A stretch of 62,253 nucleotides of DNA from Acidobacteriota bacterium (GTDB lineage Bacteria; Acidobacteriota; JAAYUB01): positions 1 to 62,253 of the forward strand of contig JAAYUB010000139.1 in NCBI GenBank assembly GCA_012517875.1, given 5' to 3'. A program made the translations under genes and the position numbers. The stretch's first letter is position 1; each line of letters begins with the position of its first letter. The notes beneath the pieces were generated by a model. That model was given only the letters and a program-made list of their open reading frames with translations. It was not told the DNA's origin and did not search any database. Shown one piece after another: positions 16,883 through 26,951 of the stretch.

Positions 16883-17497
16883 TTACCTTTCCGCTCGCAG
16901 CCACTCCGCCAGGCGCGCCCGCAGCGCCGCCAGGGCGCGGCCGCGGTGGCTCAAGGCGTTCTTCTCCGCCGGCGGCAGCTCGGCGAAGGTGAGCGCCGTC
17001 TCAGGCACGAGGAACACCGGATCGTAGCCGAAGCCGCCCGTGCCCCGCGGGGCCTCGAGAATCCGGCCTTCGCAACTCCCCTCAGCGGCCACCACCTCCC
17101 GCCCGTCCGCCACCAGCGACACGGCGCAGCGGAACCGCGCGGTGCGGCGCTTGGCGGGCACGCCCGCCAGCTCCGCCAGCAGCTTTTCGATGCGTTGGGC
17201 GTCGGTGGCGCCGGGGCCAGCCCAGCGGGCCGATCGCACGCCGGGGGCGCCGCCCAGGGCGTCCACCTCCAGGCCGGAGTCGTCGCCCAGCGTCGGCCAG
17301 CCGGTGATGCGGCTGTAGAAAGCGGCCTTGGCGCGGGCGCCGTCGGCGAACGACTCGTCCCCCTCCTCGAAGAGCGGCACCCACGGCACCGCCTCCAGGC
17401 CGGCGACCCGCACGCCCAGGTCGCCGAGGATCTCGGCGATCTCCCGGGCCTTGCCGGGGTTGGTGGTGGCCACGAGCAGGCGGTCGATGCGGGGCAT
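16883..17497 (-). CDS. rdgB: XTP/dITP (non-canonical purine NTP) pyrophosphatase
   Basis: A 204-residue house-cleaning enzyme that hydrolyses dITP, XTP and dHAPTP to monophosphates, keeping deaminated purines out of DNA and RNA. Family motifs are all present: LLVATTNPGKAREI at the N-terminus, DDSGLEVDALGGAPGVRSARW for substrate and metal, FGYDPVFLVPE and the final LSHRGRALAAL. Length is normal. GGAG sits 7 nt before the ATG. It follows rph by 47 bp in the minus-strand operon amidase, GerMN, murI, rph, rdgB. The rph-rdgB pairing is common in bacteria. Confidence 0.95.
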   Translation of the reverse strand: MPRIDRLLVATTNPGKAREIAEILGDLGVRVAGLEAVPWVPLFEEGDESFADGARAKAAFYSRITGWPTLGDDSGLEVDALGGAPGVRSARWAGPGATDAQRIEKLLAELAGVPAKRRTARFRCAVSLVADGREVVAAEGSCEGRILEAPRGTGGFGYDPVFLVPETALTFAELPPAEKNALSHRGRALAALRARLAEWLRAER

Positions 17498-17544
17498 GTG
17501 TTCACTCCATGGAACCGGCGCGGGCGGCGCCGCGATTGTGGCGC

Positions 17545-18297
17545 TCAGCTGCGGTAATGGGGGAGCAGACGCTCCAGGTCCAGCTTGCCGGCCTCCAGCG
17601 TCCGGCGCTGCAGCTCGATGATCTCCTCGATGCCCATCCGGGCGATCTCCAGCATCTCGTAAAGCTGCTCGTGAGTAAAGGGCGTCTTTTCGGCGGTGCC
17701 CTGGATCTCCACCAACCGGCCGTCGCCCGTGGCGACGACGTTGAGATCCACGGCGGCGGCGGCGTCCTCCACGTACTCCAGGTCCAGCAGGGTGGCGCCG
17801 TTGACGAGGCCCACGCTGGTGGCGGCCACGAAATCCTTCAGCGGACTGCCGGCGACGGCCTTGCCCTTCATGAGCCGATCCACCGCCAGCGCCACCGCGA
17901 CGAAGCCGCCGTTGATGGCGGTGGTGCGGGTGCCGCCGTCGGCCTGGATGACGTCGCAGTCCACCTGGATGGTGCGCTCGCCCAGCCGCGGCAGATCCAG
18001 CACGGCGCGGAGCGAGCGGCCGATGAGCCGCTGGATCTCCTGGGTGCGCCCCGACAACTGGGCCCGCTCGCGGGGCGTGCGGGACTGCGTGGCGCGGGGG
18101 AGCATGGCGTACTCGGCGGTGAGCCAGCCGGAGCCGCCACCCCGCAGGAACGGCGGGACCTTCTCCTCGACGCTGGCCGTGCAGACCACCCGGGTGGCGC
18201 CGCAGGTGACGTAGACCGAGCCTTCCGCGTGGCTCAGGAAGTTGGGCTCGAACTGGATGGGCCTCAGCGCGTAATCGCCGCGTCCGCTGCGGGGCAT
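17545..18297 (-). CDS. rph: Ribonuclease PH
   Basis: A 250-residue phosphorolytic 3'-5' exoribonuclease that trims tRNA 3' ends using inorganic phosphate. Signatures include the N-terminal [58 protein letters not shown] (phosphate-binding Arg region) and [19 protein letters not shown]. It is complete and of normal length. A strong GGGAGGGG ribosome site lies before the ATG, 4 nt beyond the murI stop, so it is tightly coupled to murI. Confidence 0.96.
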   Translation of the reverse strand: MPRSGRGDYALRPIQFEPNFLSHAEGSVYVTCGATRVVCTASVEEKVPPFLRGGGSGWLTAEYAMLPRATQSRTPRERAQLSGRTQEIQRLIGRSLRAVLDLPRLGERTIQVDCDVIQADGGTRTTAINGGFVAVALAVDRLMKGKAVAGSPLKDFVAATSVGLVNGATLLDLEYVEDAAAAVDLNVVATGDGRLVEIQGTAEKTPFTHEQLYEMLEIARMGIEEIIELQRRTLEAGKLDLERLLPHYRS

Positions 18298-18301
18298 GGC
18301 T

Positions 18302-19132
18302 TCACCCCTCCCGCCGCGGGGCGGCGCCCAGGTCCACCAGGCGGATGCGGTCCAGCTTGCGCTCCAGGAAGATCTCGGCCACCCGCTGAAACCGCGGGAT
18401 GGAGTCGGTGACGTAAAAATCGTCCTCGGCGGCCCCGCCGGCCTCGGGGCGCCGCTCGAGATTCAGCGCGGTGAGGATGCTGCTGATCTCGCCGGCCAGC
18501 GCCGCCGCCGAGTCGACGAGCTGGACGTCCGGGCCCAGCGTGGCGGCGAGCACGCCCTTGAGCAGGGGGTAATGGGTGCAGCCCAGGATGAGCGCATCCA
18601 CGCCCTGGGCCCGGAGCGGCTCCAGGTAGATGCGGGCGACCTCCCGGGTGACCGGGTGGTCCAGCCAGCCCTCCTCCACCAGCGGCACAAACAGCGGGCA
18701 GGCGGCGGCATGGACCTCCGTCTGCGGGCCCAGCTCCCGCAGCAGGTTCTGGTAGCTGGCGCTGCCCACCGTGGCCTCGGTGGCGATCACACCCACCCGT
18801 TTGTTCTTCGTCAACGTCAAAGCCCGGCGGACGCCGCTGGCGATGACGCCGACGATGGGCATGTCAAACCGGTCCACCAGCGCGTCGAGGGCGAACGACG
18901 AGGCCGTGTTGCACGCGACCACCAGCATCTTCACCCCGAGCGAGACCAAAAATTCGGCGTTTTGGAGGGAGTACTTGATGACCGTCTCGGCGGACTTGCT
19001 GCCGTAGGGAAGCCGGGCGGTATCGCCCAGGTAGATGAACCGCTCGTGCGGCAGCCGCGCCTTGAGTTCCCGATACACCGTCAGGCCGCCGATGCCCGAG
19101 TCGAAGATGGCGATGGGCTTGTTCTGCTTCAT
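18302..19132 (-). CDS. murI: Glutamate racemase
   Basis: A 276-residue cofactor-independent racemase that supplies D-glutamate for peptidoglycan. Both catalytic cysteines are visible: [10 protein letters not shown] and [10 protein letters not shown]. The N-terminal [18 protein letters not shown] carries the substrate aspartate and serine, and [14 protein letters not shown] is typical. The reading frame extends further upstream, but ATG 19132 is the family start and overlaps the stop of the GerMN gene by 4 bp. It sits in an envelope-related operon with an amidase, which fits its role. Confidence 0.96.
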   Translation of the reverse strand: MKQNKPIAIFDSGIGGLTVYRELKARLPHERFIYLGDTARLPYGSKSAETVIKYSLQNAEFLVSLGVKMLVVACNTASSFALDALVDRFDMPIVGVIASGVRRALTLTKNKRVGVIATEATVGSASYQNLLRELGPQTEVHAAACPLFVPLVEEGWLDHPVTREVARIYLEPLRAQGVDALILGCTHYPLLKGVLAATLGPDVQLVDSAAALAGEISSILTALNLERRPEAGGAAEDDFYVTDSIPRFQRVAEIFLERKLDRIRLVDLGAAPRREG

Positions 19133-19782
19133 TCGAGGTTCTCCTCCTGGATGAGCGCGTCCCGGCCAGTCGCGCCGACGACGAATTCGGGCGCGGCGCC
19201 GAACGAACGGTCCAGGGCCAGGTGTCCGGACAGGGTGCTGTGCTCGGATCCGTCCACCAGGATCCGCACGCCGTCGACGCCGGGCACGTTGTCCACCACC
19301 GAATTGACGATGGAATAAACAGTGGCCATTTCCCCCAGAACGCCGCCAAGGTGGCGGACGGCGATCTCGCGGGAGAAATCGATCACTGCCAGGTTGTTGG
19401 CGATGAACACCTGGCGGACGATGGTTCCCTTGGGGATGGTGGGTCCACCGCCCTGGGTCGGGCCGGCGATGAGCGCGTCGAGGATGCGGCGGATGAGATA
19501 CTCCTTGCGGATGGACTGGGGAATCGTCCGGACCTCGGGCGTGAGCAGGGCCAGCGTTCCCGCCGACGGCGCCGGCGCGCGAAAATACAGCTTGATCTGC
19601 AACTCGCCCTGGGTGACGTCGTCCGGGACGGCACCCGTCGCCATCGTTTCCGCCGCCGCCGCATCCGCTTCCTGGCGTTCGGCGGCCTGCTTGGCCAGCT
19701 CCGACCGGTACAGAATCCAGACTCCGGCCAGGGACAGGACCAGCGCCACCGCCAGCGCGATGAGCAGCACTCTCCGTGTCAT
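19129..19782 (-). CDS. GerMN domain protein, membrane-anchored
   Basis: A 217-residue protein with one N-terminal membrane anchor (VLLIALAVALVLSLAGVWIL), a charged stretch with coiled-coil character, then a GerMN domain (residues about 60-205). Recognisable parts are GELQIKLYFRAP, IRRILDALIAGPT, IPKGTIVRQVFIANNLAVID and GVDGVRILVDG. GerMN was named from spore germination proteins, but it also occurs in the envelope of non-sporulating bacteria, and nothing here suggests sporulation. It overlaps the amidase stop and the murI start by 4 bp each, so all three are translationally coupled. A role in assisting the amidase or peptidoglycan turnover is inference from this context. Confidence 0.85.
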   Translation of the reverse strand: MTRRVLLIALAVALVLSLAGVWILYRSELAKQAAERQEADAAAAETMATGAVPDDVTQGELQIKLYFRAPAPSAGTLALLTPEVRTIPQSIRKEYLIRRILDALIAGPTQGGGPTIPKGTIVRQVFIANNLAVIDFSREIAVRHLGGVLGEMATVYSIVNSVVDNVPGVDGVRILVDGSEHSTLSGHLALDRSFGAAPEFVVGATGRDALIQEENLE

Positions 19783-20567
19783 GGTGTCTCCCGGATCGGC
19801 TCGCTCGCCTTGAGGAATTCGGTGATCGCCTGGCGGAGCACTTGGGCCAGGGCGGCCCGGTGGCCGGCGTCATCGAGGCGCCGCTCGTCAGCCGGATTGG
19901 ACAGGTGTCCGGCCTCCAGCAGCACGGCGGGACAATTGACAGTCGCCAGCAATTTCAGCGGACCGCCCAGCGGCGCCCCGCTGGACCGGGAGTAGAACTC
20001 GTTGAGCCGGCGCTGGAGAATGCCCGCCATCTCCTTGCTGGCGGGAACCCACTGGAACTGGGCCAGATTCCAGGGGAGCACGCGGAGCTCGCGCCCGCCG
20101 AGCGGCGCCTTCAGGTAATGGTACGTGTCGGCCTGGTCGGCGTCCGGCTGGAAAAAGTAGATCAGGAAACCGCCCGACGACTCCTGGGGGGCATGGGCGC
20201 AGTGGAGACTGAGAAACAGATCCGCCCGCAGGCGGTTGACGTGGATGGCCCGCTCCTCGAGCGCCAGCCGCTGATCGCCCTCGCGGGTGAGCACGACCTG
20301 GATCTGTTTGTCCTGGCTCAATTCCGTCTGGAGCGCCTTAGCCAGCATCAGGTTGACATCCTTCTCGAAGGTGCCGGCCGCCGAGCGCGCCCCGTTGTCG
20401 TCGCCGCCGTGGCCGGGGTCGATGATGATCACCTTGCGGCCGGCCGCCTGTCCGAACACCGTGGCCGCGGCCAGCCATGCCGCCGCCACAACCGCCAGGC
20501 GGCGGAGCGCCGGGGTGGCAGGGCGGGCTGCTGAGGACGCCAGGCGGGCGACCGGTACGGGTGGCAT
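19779..20567 (-). CDS. N-acetylmuramoyl-L-alanine amidase (Amidase_3)
   Basis: A 262-residue zinc amidase that cuts the bond between the glycan strand and the stem peptide. An N-terminal hydrophobic segment (VVAAAWLAAATVFG) serves as signal or anchor. Zinc ligands follow the family order: His in VIIIDPGHGGDDNG, Glu in TFEKDVNLMLA and His in FLSLHCAHAP, with the catalytic Glu in AVLLEAGHLSNPADE. There is no extra targeting domain, so it is a minimal form. It heads the operon with GerMN, murI, rph and rdgB; AAAGGAG lies 6 nt before the ATG and a good promoter lies just upstream. Confidence 0.93.
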   Translation of the reverse strand: MPPVPVARLASSAARPATPALRRLAVVAAAWLAAATVFGQAAGRKVIIIDPGHGGDDNGARSAAGTFEKDVNLMLAKALQTELSQDKQIQVVLTREGDQRLALEERAIHVNRLRADLFLSLHCAHAPQESSGGFLIYFFQPDADQADTYHYLKAPLGGRELRVLPWNLAQFQWVPASKEMAGILQRRLNEFYSRSSGAPLGGPLKLLATVNCPAVLLEAGHLSNPADERRLDDAGHRAALAQVLRQAITEFLKASEPIRETP

Positions 20568-20593
20568 GCGGGTCTCCTTTCGGGCAAAGGCGG

Positions 20594-20623
20594 ATTATAG
20601 CGGCTACCGGGCGGAGGTGTCAA
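20594..20623 (-). promoter_or_regulatory. Consensus sigma-70 promoter of the amidase-murI-rph-rdgB operon
   Basis: On the minus strand a perfect TTGACA (20623-20618), 18 nt and a perfect TATAAT (20599-20594). The start of transcription would be about 20 nt before the amidase ATG. Confidence 0.8.
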
Positions 20624-20654
20624 CGCCGCCCCGCTTGCGGCACTCCGGAGACTC

Positions 20655-20684
20655 TTGACGCGCTTCATCGGTTCCATGTAAAGT
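20655..20684 (+). promoter_or_regulatory. Candidate promoter of the lipoprotein-S9 peptidase operon
   Basis: TTGACG (20655-20660), 18 nt, TAAAGT (20679-20684). The -10 is moderate. It lies 81 bp before the lipoprotein ATG, which is preceded by AGGAGG. Confidence 0.45.
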
Positions 20685-20765
20685 GCGTGCAGCAACACCG
20701 CCACCAATTGATGCCGGCAGGGATGACCCGATACCTCATTTATTATGTATTGACAGGAGGAGATC

Positions 20766-21452
20766 ATGATCCAGATGCAATGGACGATCCGCCTGATACT
20801 GGCCGGACTGGCCTTGCTCGGGCTGCTCGTGATGATGGGCTGCGGGATGTGCTCCCGGAAGCCCTCCGCAGAAAAGGCGGCCGATGAAGCCGAAGAAGCC
20901 CGGAAAGCCGCCGAGCCGGGGCTCCAGCAGATGGGCGACGCGTTGTCCCAGATGAAGGAAGTGATGGAAGGCAAGCGTGAGGCGGTTGAGCCGGTGGATC
21001 ATCAGGCGCTCAAGGCGCTGTTGCCCGAGACAGCCGCCGACCTGGCGCGCGAATCAACCGAGGGTGAAAAGTCGGGCGCCATGGGGGTCAAGGTGTCCAT
21101 GGCCCGCGCCCACTATGCCAACGAGGAATCCAGTCTGGACATCGAGATCACGGATATGGGCACGGCTTCGGGTTTGACCGCCATGGCGTCAGCCGCCTGG
21201 ACCTTGGTCGACGTTGACAAGGAATCCGCTGATGGCTACGAGCGGACCACGACTTACCGCGGCCACCGGGCGTTTGAGGAATACGACAACAACGCCCAGC
21301 GGGGCAAGATGCGCGTGCTGGTCGCCAAGCGGTTCATCGTCAACGTCCAGGGTTCCAATCTGCCCATGGATCGGATCAAGTCCGCGTTGAACGAGGTGAA
21401 CCTCGGCCAACTCGCCGCCCTCGCGAAGGAAACCGCGGAGCCCGCCCAATGA
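20766..21452 (+). CDS. Lipoprotein of unknown function
   Basis: A 228-residue protein with a lipoprotein signal: a hydrophobic stretch to VMMGC (Cys26). A coiled-coil-like, Ala/Glu/Lys-rich segment follows (residues about 32-75). The remaining globular part has a beta-rich pattern: ARAHYANEESSLDIEITDMG, TTTYRGHRAFEEYDNNAQRG and LVAKRFIVNVQG. This layout, in which the protein measures a change in its own 'fullness', recalls uncharacterised lipoproteins found in several phyla, but I cannot name a family. It ends with ATGA overlapping the S9 peptidase start, so it is coupled to it. A periplasmic role next to peptide digestion is possible. Confidence 0.75.
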   Translation: MIQMQWTIRLILAGLALLGLLVMMGCGMCSRKPSAEKAADEAEEARKAAEPGLQQMGDALSQMKEVMEGKREAVEPVDHQALKALLPETAADLARESTEGEKSGAMGVKVSMARAHYANEESSLDIEITDMGTASGLTAMASAAWTLVDVDKESADGYERTTTYRGHRAFEEYDNNAQRGKMRVLVAKRFIVNVQGSNLPMDRIKSALNEVNLGQLAALAKETAEPAQ

Positions 21453-23539
21453 GGGATTTCCGACCCCGCGGCCGGCATCTGACCGTCGTCGTGCTCGGCC
21501 TGCTCCTGGCCGGCTTGACCGCCGGCGCGTTCGCCGCGCCAGCGGCCCTGTCACCCGGCGACATGTGCCGCCTCCGGTCCGTGACCGAAGCCCGGATCAG
21601 TCCCGACGGAAAGTGGATCGCCGCGGTGGTCAGCCGCCAGCGGGAAGCCGGCGACGCGCCCGGCGGCAACTATGCCGAGTTGCATGTCTGGTCCGTGGAG
21701 ACGGGTCAGGCGCGCCCCTTCATCACCGGGCAGGTGGCGGTCAGCGCGCCGGAGTGGTCGCCCGACGGCCGCCTCATTGCGTTTCTGCTCAAACGTGGTG
21801 ACGATGCCAAGACACAGATCTGGACGATTCCCGCCGACGGGGGCGAGGCCGCGCCGGCGACGCAGTCTGCGACCGACGTCCTCGCCTTCCGCTGGCATCC
21901 GGACGGCTCCCGGCTGGCCTACGTCGCCCAGCCGTCGCCGACGGCCCGCGAGCAGGAGCTGGAGAAGAAAGGTTACAACTTCATCTATTTCGAGGAGAAC
22001 CTGAAGCCGCGCGCCCTTCACCTCGTCGGCCTGCCCGCGGGCGGGGTGTTCCCGGAACCCGTCCTCCTGGTCGGCGACCTCAGCGTCTGGGATTTCTGCT
22101 TCAGCCCGGACGGCGCACGAATCGCCCTGGCGGCCACCGAGCGCAATCTGGTGGATCACATGTACATGTTCCAAAAGATCTACCGGCTCGAGCTGGCCGA
22201 CCGCGCGCTGACCCCGTGGGTGGATCCCGACGGCAAACTGGGCCGGCTGGCCTTCAGCCCCGACGGCGCCAAACTGGCGTACACCGCGGCGGCCGAGCGC
22301 AAGGACCATGCCGAGAGCCAGGTGTACGTGGTGGCGCAGGGCGGGCGCACGCCGCGCAACCTCACCCCGCCCGACTTCGCCGGACATGTGGCGTGGGCGG
22401 GTTGGCAGGATGCGGACACCGTGCTCTACCTCGCCGGCGAGGGCGTCAGCCAAACGTTGAGCGCCGTCGCCTGGCGCGGCGGTGAGCGCCGGCTGCTCCT
22501 GGACGGCGCGGCGTGTGGTCTGGTGTTCGGCGCACCGCATGCCGCGCGGGATGGGCGGGTGATGGCGATGACCGGCCACGCCGCCGCGCATCCGACTGAG
22601 CTCTTCGTCTGGACCGGCACCGGTGAACCGCGCCGCCTGTCATGGTCCAATCCCTGGCTGCCGGAGCGCACCCTGGGCCGGCAGGAGGTCATTCGCTACG
22701 CCGCCCGCGACGGACGCTCCATTGAAGGATTGTTGGTCCATCCGACCGCGGAGGAGCCGAGCCGGAAGCCGCCGCTGGTGGTGGTCGTCCACGGCGGCCC
22801 CGAGGCGCATTATGCCAACGGCTGGCTCACCCGATACTCCGAACCGGTGCAGGTCCTGGCCGGCATGGGCTACCTGGTCTTCCTGCCCAACTACCGGGCC
22901 AGCACCGGCTACGGTGTCGCCTTCGCCGCCGAGGGGTACGGCGACCCGGCAGGCAAGGAGTTTGACGACATCGCCGACGGCATCGACCACCTCGTCTGCG
23001 CCGGGATGGCCGACGCCGGCCGCGTGGGCCTGATCGGCGGCTCCTACGGCGGCTACGCCGCGGCGTGGTTCGCCAGCTACTACACCCGCTACGTCCGGGC
23101 GGTGTGCATGTTCGTCGGCATCAGCGACCTGGTCAGCAAGCGCGGCACCACCGACATCCCGTACGAGGAACTCCAGGTCCACTCCGGCAAACCGCTGGAG
23201 CAGATGTGGGAGTTGGCGCTGCAGCGCAGCCCCCTGTATCACGCCGCCAAGAGCCGCACCGCCGTTCTCATCATCGGCGGCGCCCAGGACACCCGGGTCC
23301 ACCCGAGCCAGAGCCTCGAGTTCTACCGCCAGCTCAAGATGACCGGCCATCCGGCAGTCCGCCTGGTGCAGTACCCTGGCGAAGGGCACGGCAACCGGAA
23401 ACAGCCCGGCCGCATCGACACGCTCCTTCGCCAGCTCGACTGGCTGGACTGGTACGTGCGCGACCTCAAGCCGCTGGACGGGCCGCTGCCGCCGCTGGAT
23501 CTGAGCGACCGGTACGGTTTGACCCTGCCGGACCGTTGA
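21449..23539 (+). CDS. S9 family prolyl-oligopeptidase-type peptidase
   Basis: A 696-residue exported serine peptidase. A signal peptide (VVLGLLLAGLTAGAFAAPA) precedes a beta-propeller (residues about 40-410) with 'SPDGAKLAY'-type repeats that gate access by size. The C-terminal alpha/beta hydrolase has VVVVHGGPEAHYANGW, the nucleophile Ser532 in GGSYGGYAA, Asp614 in GGAQDTRVHP and His647 in EGHGN. These are diagnostic of the dipeptidyl/acylaminoacyl peptidase branch. It releases dipeptides or acylated residues from short peptides in the periplasm. It is translationally coupled to the preceding lipoprotein gene and followed by a terminator. Confidence 0.93.
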   Translation: MRDFRPRGRHLTVVVLGLLLAGLTAGAFAAPAALSPGDMCRLRSVTEARISPDGKWIAAVVSRQREAGDAPGGNYAELHVWSVETGQARPFITGQVAVSAPEWSPDGRLIAFLLKRGDDAKTQIWTIPADGGEAAPATQSATDVLAFRWHPDGSRLAYVAQPSPTAREQELEKKGYNFIYFEENLKPRALHLVGLPAGGVFPEPVLLVGDLSVWDFCFSPDGARIALAATERNLVDHMYMFQKIYRLELADRALTPWVDPDGKLGRLAFSPDGAKLAYTAAAERKDHAESQVYVVAQGGRTPRNLTPPDFAGHVAWAGWQDADTVLYLAGEGVSQTLSAVAWRGGERRLLLDGAACGLVFGAPHAARDGRVMAMTGHAAAHPTELFVWTGTGEPRRLSWSNPWLPERTLGRQEVIRYAARDGRSIEGLLVHPTAEEPSRKPPLVVVVHGGPEAHYANGWLTRYSEPVQVLAGMGYLVFLPNYRASTGYGVAFAAEGYGDPAGKEFDDIADGIDHLVCAGMADAGRVGLIGGSYGGYAAAWFASYYTRYVRAVCMFVGISDLVSKRGTTDIPYEELQVHSGKPLEQMWELALQRSPLYHAAKSRTAVLIIGGAQDTRVHPSQSLEFYRQLKMTGHPAVRLVQYPGEGHGNRKQPGRIDTLLRQLDWLDWYVRDLKPLDGPLPPLDLSDRYGLTLPDR

Positions 23540-23609
23540 GGCCCGTTTTTTCAATTAATCGCTTGCCAAACGGCGGGCGATTGCGATAACATGCAACTTT
23601 TGGAGCGGC

Positions 23610-23638
23610 GAACCCCGACGTGTTCGGGGTTCTTGTTT
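23610..23638 (+). terminator. Intrinsic terminator after the S9 peptidase gene
   Basis: A 9-bp stem GAACCCCGA / TCGGGGTTC (23610-23618 with 23624-23632), loop CGTGT, then TTGTTT and more T-rich DNA. Confidence 0.7.
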
Positions 23639-23648
23639 GATTTTTCGC

Positions 23649-23677
23649 TTGACGTGGGCCGCCGCCTGTGTTAGCTT
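23649..23677 (+). promoter_or_regulatory. Sigma-70 promoter of the tRNA-tuf operon
   Basis: TTGACG (23649-23654), 17 nt, TAGCTT (23672-23677), about 15 bp before the first tRNA. Confidence 0.65.
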
Positions 23678-23691
23678 AGGCGACTCGCGAT

Positions 23692-23767
23692 GCTGGCGTA
23701 GCTCAACCGGTAGAGCAGCTGATTTGTAATCAGCGGGTTGGGGGTTCAAGTCCTCTCGCCAGCTCCA
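23692..23767 (+). tRNA. tRNA-Thr (anticodon TGT)
   Basis: Acceptor arms GCTGGCG and CGCCAGC pair fully. The anticodon loop TTTGTAA gives TGT, reading ACA. GGTTCAAGTCC forms the T arm, and CCA is encoded. It is first in the order Thr-Tyr-Gly-Thr-tuf, as in many bacteria. Confidence 0.95.
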
Positions 23768-23801
23768 CAGACAGCATAGTTATTTGCACCTGCAATAAGA
23801 C

Positions 23802-23889
23802 GGAGAGGTGGTCGAGCGGTCAATGGCAGCGGGCTGTAAACCCGCCGGACTTAGGTCCTACGGAGGTTCAAATCCTCCCCTCTCCACCA
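23802..23889 (+). tRNA. tRNA-Tyr (anticodon GTA)
   Basis: Acceptor arms GGAGAGG and CCTCTCC, anticodon loop CTGTAAA with anticodon GTA, a long variable arm as expected for a class II tRNA, and an encoded CCA. Confidence 0.94.
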
Positions 23890-23983
23890 TGATTTTGAGG
23901 CGAGGTTCAGGCTTCAGAGGGAGAACGCCCCCCAGTTGTTCGCATACAGACCTCGGGCTGAATCGAGTCTTGACGCCTTGAAA

Positions 23984-24060
23984 GCGGGAGTAGCTCAGCT
24001 GGCTAGAGCATCAGCCTTCCAAGCTGAGGGTCGCGGGTTCGAATCCCGTCTCCCGCTCCA
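23984..24060 (+). tRNA. tRNA-Gly (anticodon TCC)
   Basis: Acceptor arms GCGGGAG and CTCCCGC, anticodon loop CTTCCAA with anticodon TCC, T arm GGGTTCGAATCCC and encoded CCA. Confidence 0.95.
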
Positions 24061-24090
24061 CTTTGCCTTCAAAATTTCGATCGGCTCCGG

Positions 24091-24166
24091 GCCCACGTAG
24101 CTCAGTCGGTAGAGCACTTCCTTGGTAAGGAAGGGGTCACCAGTTCAATTCTGGTCGTGGGCTCCA
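24091..24166 (+). tRNA. tRNA-Thr (anticodon GGT)
   Basis: Acceptor arms GCCCACG and CGTGGGC, anticodon loop TTGGTAA with anticodon GGT reading ACC, T arm around AGTTCAATTCT and encoded CCA. It lies 56 bp before tuf. Confidence 0.95.
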
Positions 24167-24222
24167 TCTCTCTTCATTTGGAACATGGCATTTATTAATG
24201 ATGATTTTGGAGGAGATCAGCA

Positions 24223-25413
<1,191 letters not shown>

Positions 25414-25441
25414 CCGGGCGCTTCCCGGCGGGGTTTGACCC

Positions 25442-25591
25442 ATGCGTGAACAAGTACAACTGCAGTGCAGCGAGTGCAAGAACAAGAACTATACGACGAC
25501 GCGCGACAAGAAGAAGCATAGCGAAAAATACGAGCTCAGCAAGTATTGCCCATTCTGTCGCCGGCACACGCCGCACAAAGAAGCCAAATAG
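25442..25591 (+). CDS. rpmG: 50S ribosomal protein L33
   Basis: A 49-residue ribosomal protein of the large subunit. It begins MREQVQLQCSECKNKNYTTT and ends RRHTPHKEAK. Two CxxC pairs (CSEC and CPFC) show the zinc-binding form. It sits between tuf and tRNA-Trp, before secE, which is the usual place for rpmG. No strong ribosome site is visible, though CGGGG lies upstream. Confidence 0.95.
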   Translation: MREQVQLQCSECKNKNYTTTRDKKKHSEKYELSKYCPFCRRHTPHKEAK

Positions 25592-25609
25592 TCGGAGTTT
25601 GGAGCGTGC

Positions 25610-25686
25610 AGGCCAGTAGCTCTAATGGCTAGAGCGCCGGTCTCCAAAACCGGATGTTGGGGGTTCGAATCCCTCCTGGCCTGCCA
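25610..25686 (+). tRNA. tRNA-Trp (anticodon CCA)
   Basis: Acceptor arms AGGCCAG and CTGGCCT, anticodon loop CTCCAAA with anticodon CCA, T arm GGGGTTCGAATCCC and encoded CCA. It sits between rpmG and secE, a conserved bacterial arrangement. Confidence 0.96.
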
Positions 25687-25718
25687 TTTATTCCTTTTGA
25701 TAAGCCGAGGAATAGCCT

Positions 25719-25967
25719 GTGACGAACATCATTGAAGCGGTCAAGCGTTTTTTCACCTCTGTTGTGGACACGTTCAAGCGGTTCTTCAGTTTCATCAGCG
25801 AAACGAAGTCGGAACTGAAGAAAGTCTCGTGGCCGGATCAGAAAGAGGTTTACAGCACCACGATCGTGGTCATCTTGACCTCGGTCTTCTTCGGCTTCTA
25901 CCTGTTTCTGGTGGATCTGGCCCTGCAGCACGGGATTCACTACTTGAGCACACTGTTCCGGGAATGA
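25719..25967 (+). CDS. secE: Preprotein translocase subunit SecE
   Basis: An 82-residue subunit of the SecYEG channel. The conserved amphipathic part ETKSELKKVSWPDQKEVYST is followed by a single membrane helix (TTIVVILTSVFFGFYLFLVD). It starts with GTG at 25719, with GAGG 8 nt upstream. A single-helix form is typical for most bacteria; the N-terminal 28 residues are a short Phe-rich extension. It lies 3 bp before nusG. Confidence 0.95.
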   Translation: MTNIIEAVKRFFTSVVDTFKRFFSFISETKSELKKVSWPDQKEVYSTTIVVILTSVFFGFYLFLVDLALQHGIHYLSTLFRE

Positions 25968-25970
25968 TCC

Positions 25971-26504
25971 ATGGGCGACAAGAAGTGGTACATCATCCAC
26001 ACCTATAGCGGCTTCGAGCGCCGGGTCGCCGAGAGCCTGATGAACCGCATCCAGATCGCCGGGATCGAGGGCGCCATCGGGCAGATCCTGATCCCCACCG
26101 AGGATCTCGTGGAGATCAAGGGCGGCAAGAAGGTGGTCACGTCCAAGATCGTGTATCCCGGGTATGTGCTCATCGAACTGGACATGACCGACGAGATGTG
26201 GCACCTGATCCGCTCCATCCCCCGGGTGACGGGATTCATCAGCTCCGGCGGCAAGCCGACGCCGCTGACCGAGGAAGAGATCAACAGCCTGATGAGCTCC
26301 CTGATGGCGTCGGCGGAGAAGCCCAAGCCCCGCTTCCGGTTCGAGAAAGGCGAAACCGTCAAGATCATCGACGGTCCCTTCTCCAACTTCGTCGGGGTCG
26401 TGGATGACATCAACAACGAAAAGAGCACGCTGAAGGTTTCGGTCACCATTTTCGGGCGTCAGACCCCGGTGGAGCTCAACTTCCTTCAGGTGGAGAAGAT
26501 TTAA
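25971..26504 (+). CDS. nusG: Transcription termination/antitermination factor NusG
   Basis: A 177-residue transcription elongation factor that binds RNA polymerase and couples it to Rho or the ribosome. The N-terminal NGN domain starts [20 protein letters not shown] and includes [12 protein letters not shown]; the C-terminal KOW domain is visible in [20 protein letters not shown]. Size is normal. Confidence 0.98.
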   Translation: MGDKKWYIIHTYSGFERRVAESLMNRIQIAGIEGAIGQILIPTEDLVEIKGGKKVVTSKIVYPGYVLIELDMTDEMWHLIRSIPRVTGFISSGGKPTPLTEEEINSLMSSLMASAEKPKPRFRFEKGETVKIIDGPFSNFVGVVDDINNEKSTLKVSVTIFGRQTPVELNFLQVEKI

Positions 26505-26513
26505 GGAGTTCCC

Positions 26514-26939
26514 ATGGCCAAAAAAGCGGTTGGTTTCATCAAACTGCAGATACCCGCCGGTCAGGCCACTCCGGCCCCTCCCGTGGGCCCGGCACTCGGC
26601 CAGCACGGCGTCAACATCATGGATTTCTGCAAGAACTTCAATGCGAAGACTCAGAAGGAGTCGGGACTGATCATCCCGGTGGTCATCACGGTTTACAGTG
26701 ACAAGTCCTACTCCTTCATCACCACGACGCCGCCGGCGGCGGTGCTCTTGAAGCAGATGGCGAAAATCGCCAAGGGTTCCCCCGAGCCCAACAAAAACAA
26801 GGTGGCCAAGCTGTCCATGGCTCAGGTCAAGGATATTGCCAAGACGAAGCTGCCCGACCTGAACTGCTACGACGTGGACGCCGCGGTGAAAATCATCATG
26901 GGCACCGCGCGGAGCATGGGCATCGAAATTAGTGAATAG
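26514..26939 (+). CDS. rplK: 50S ribosomal protein L11
   Basis: A 141-residue protein of the ribosomal GTPase-associated centre. It begins with the typical [20 protein letters not shown] followed by [12 protein letters not shown], and ends [10 protein letters not shown]. Its AAGGAG site lies 6 nt before the ATG, overlapping the nusG stop. Co-transcribed with nusG and rplA. Confidence 0.98.
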   Translation: MAKKAVGFIKLQIPAGQATPAPPVGPALGQHGVNIMDFCKNFNAKTQKESGLIIPVVITVYSDKSYSFITTTPPAAVLLKQMAKIAKGSPEPNKNKVAKLSMAQVKDIAKTKLPDLNCYDVDAAVKIIMGTARSMGIEISE

Positions 26940-26951
26940 AGGTGGATTCCG

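Noticed and set aside
23692-24166. Attachment site or integrated element at the tRNA cluster
   Set aside because: No integrase, no duplicated tRNA 3' end, and the tRNA-tuf order is the normal conserved one.
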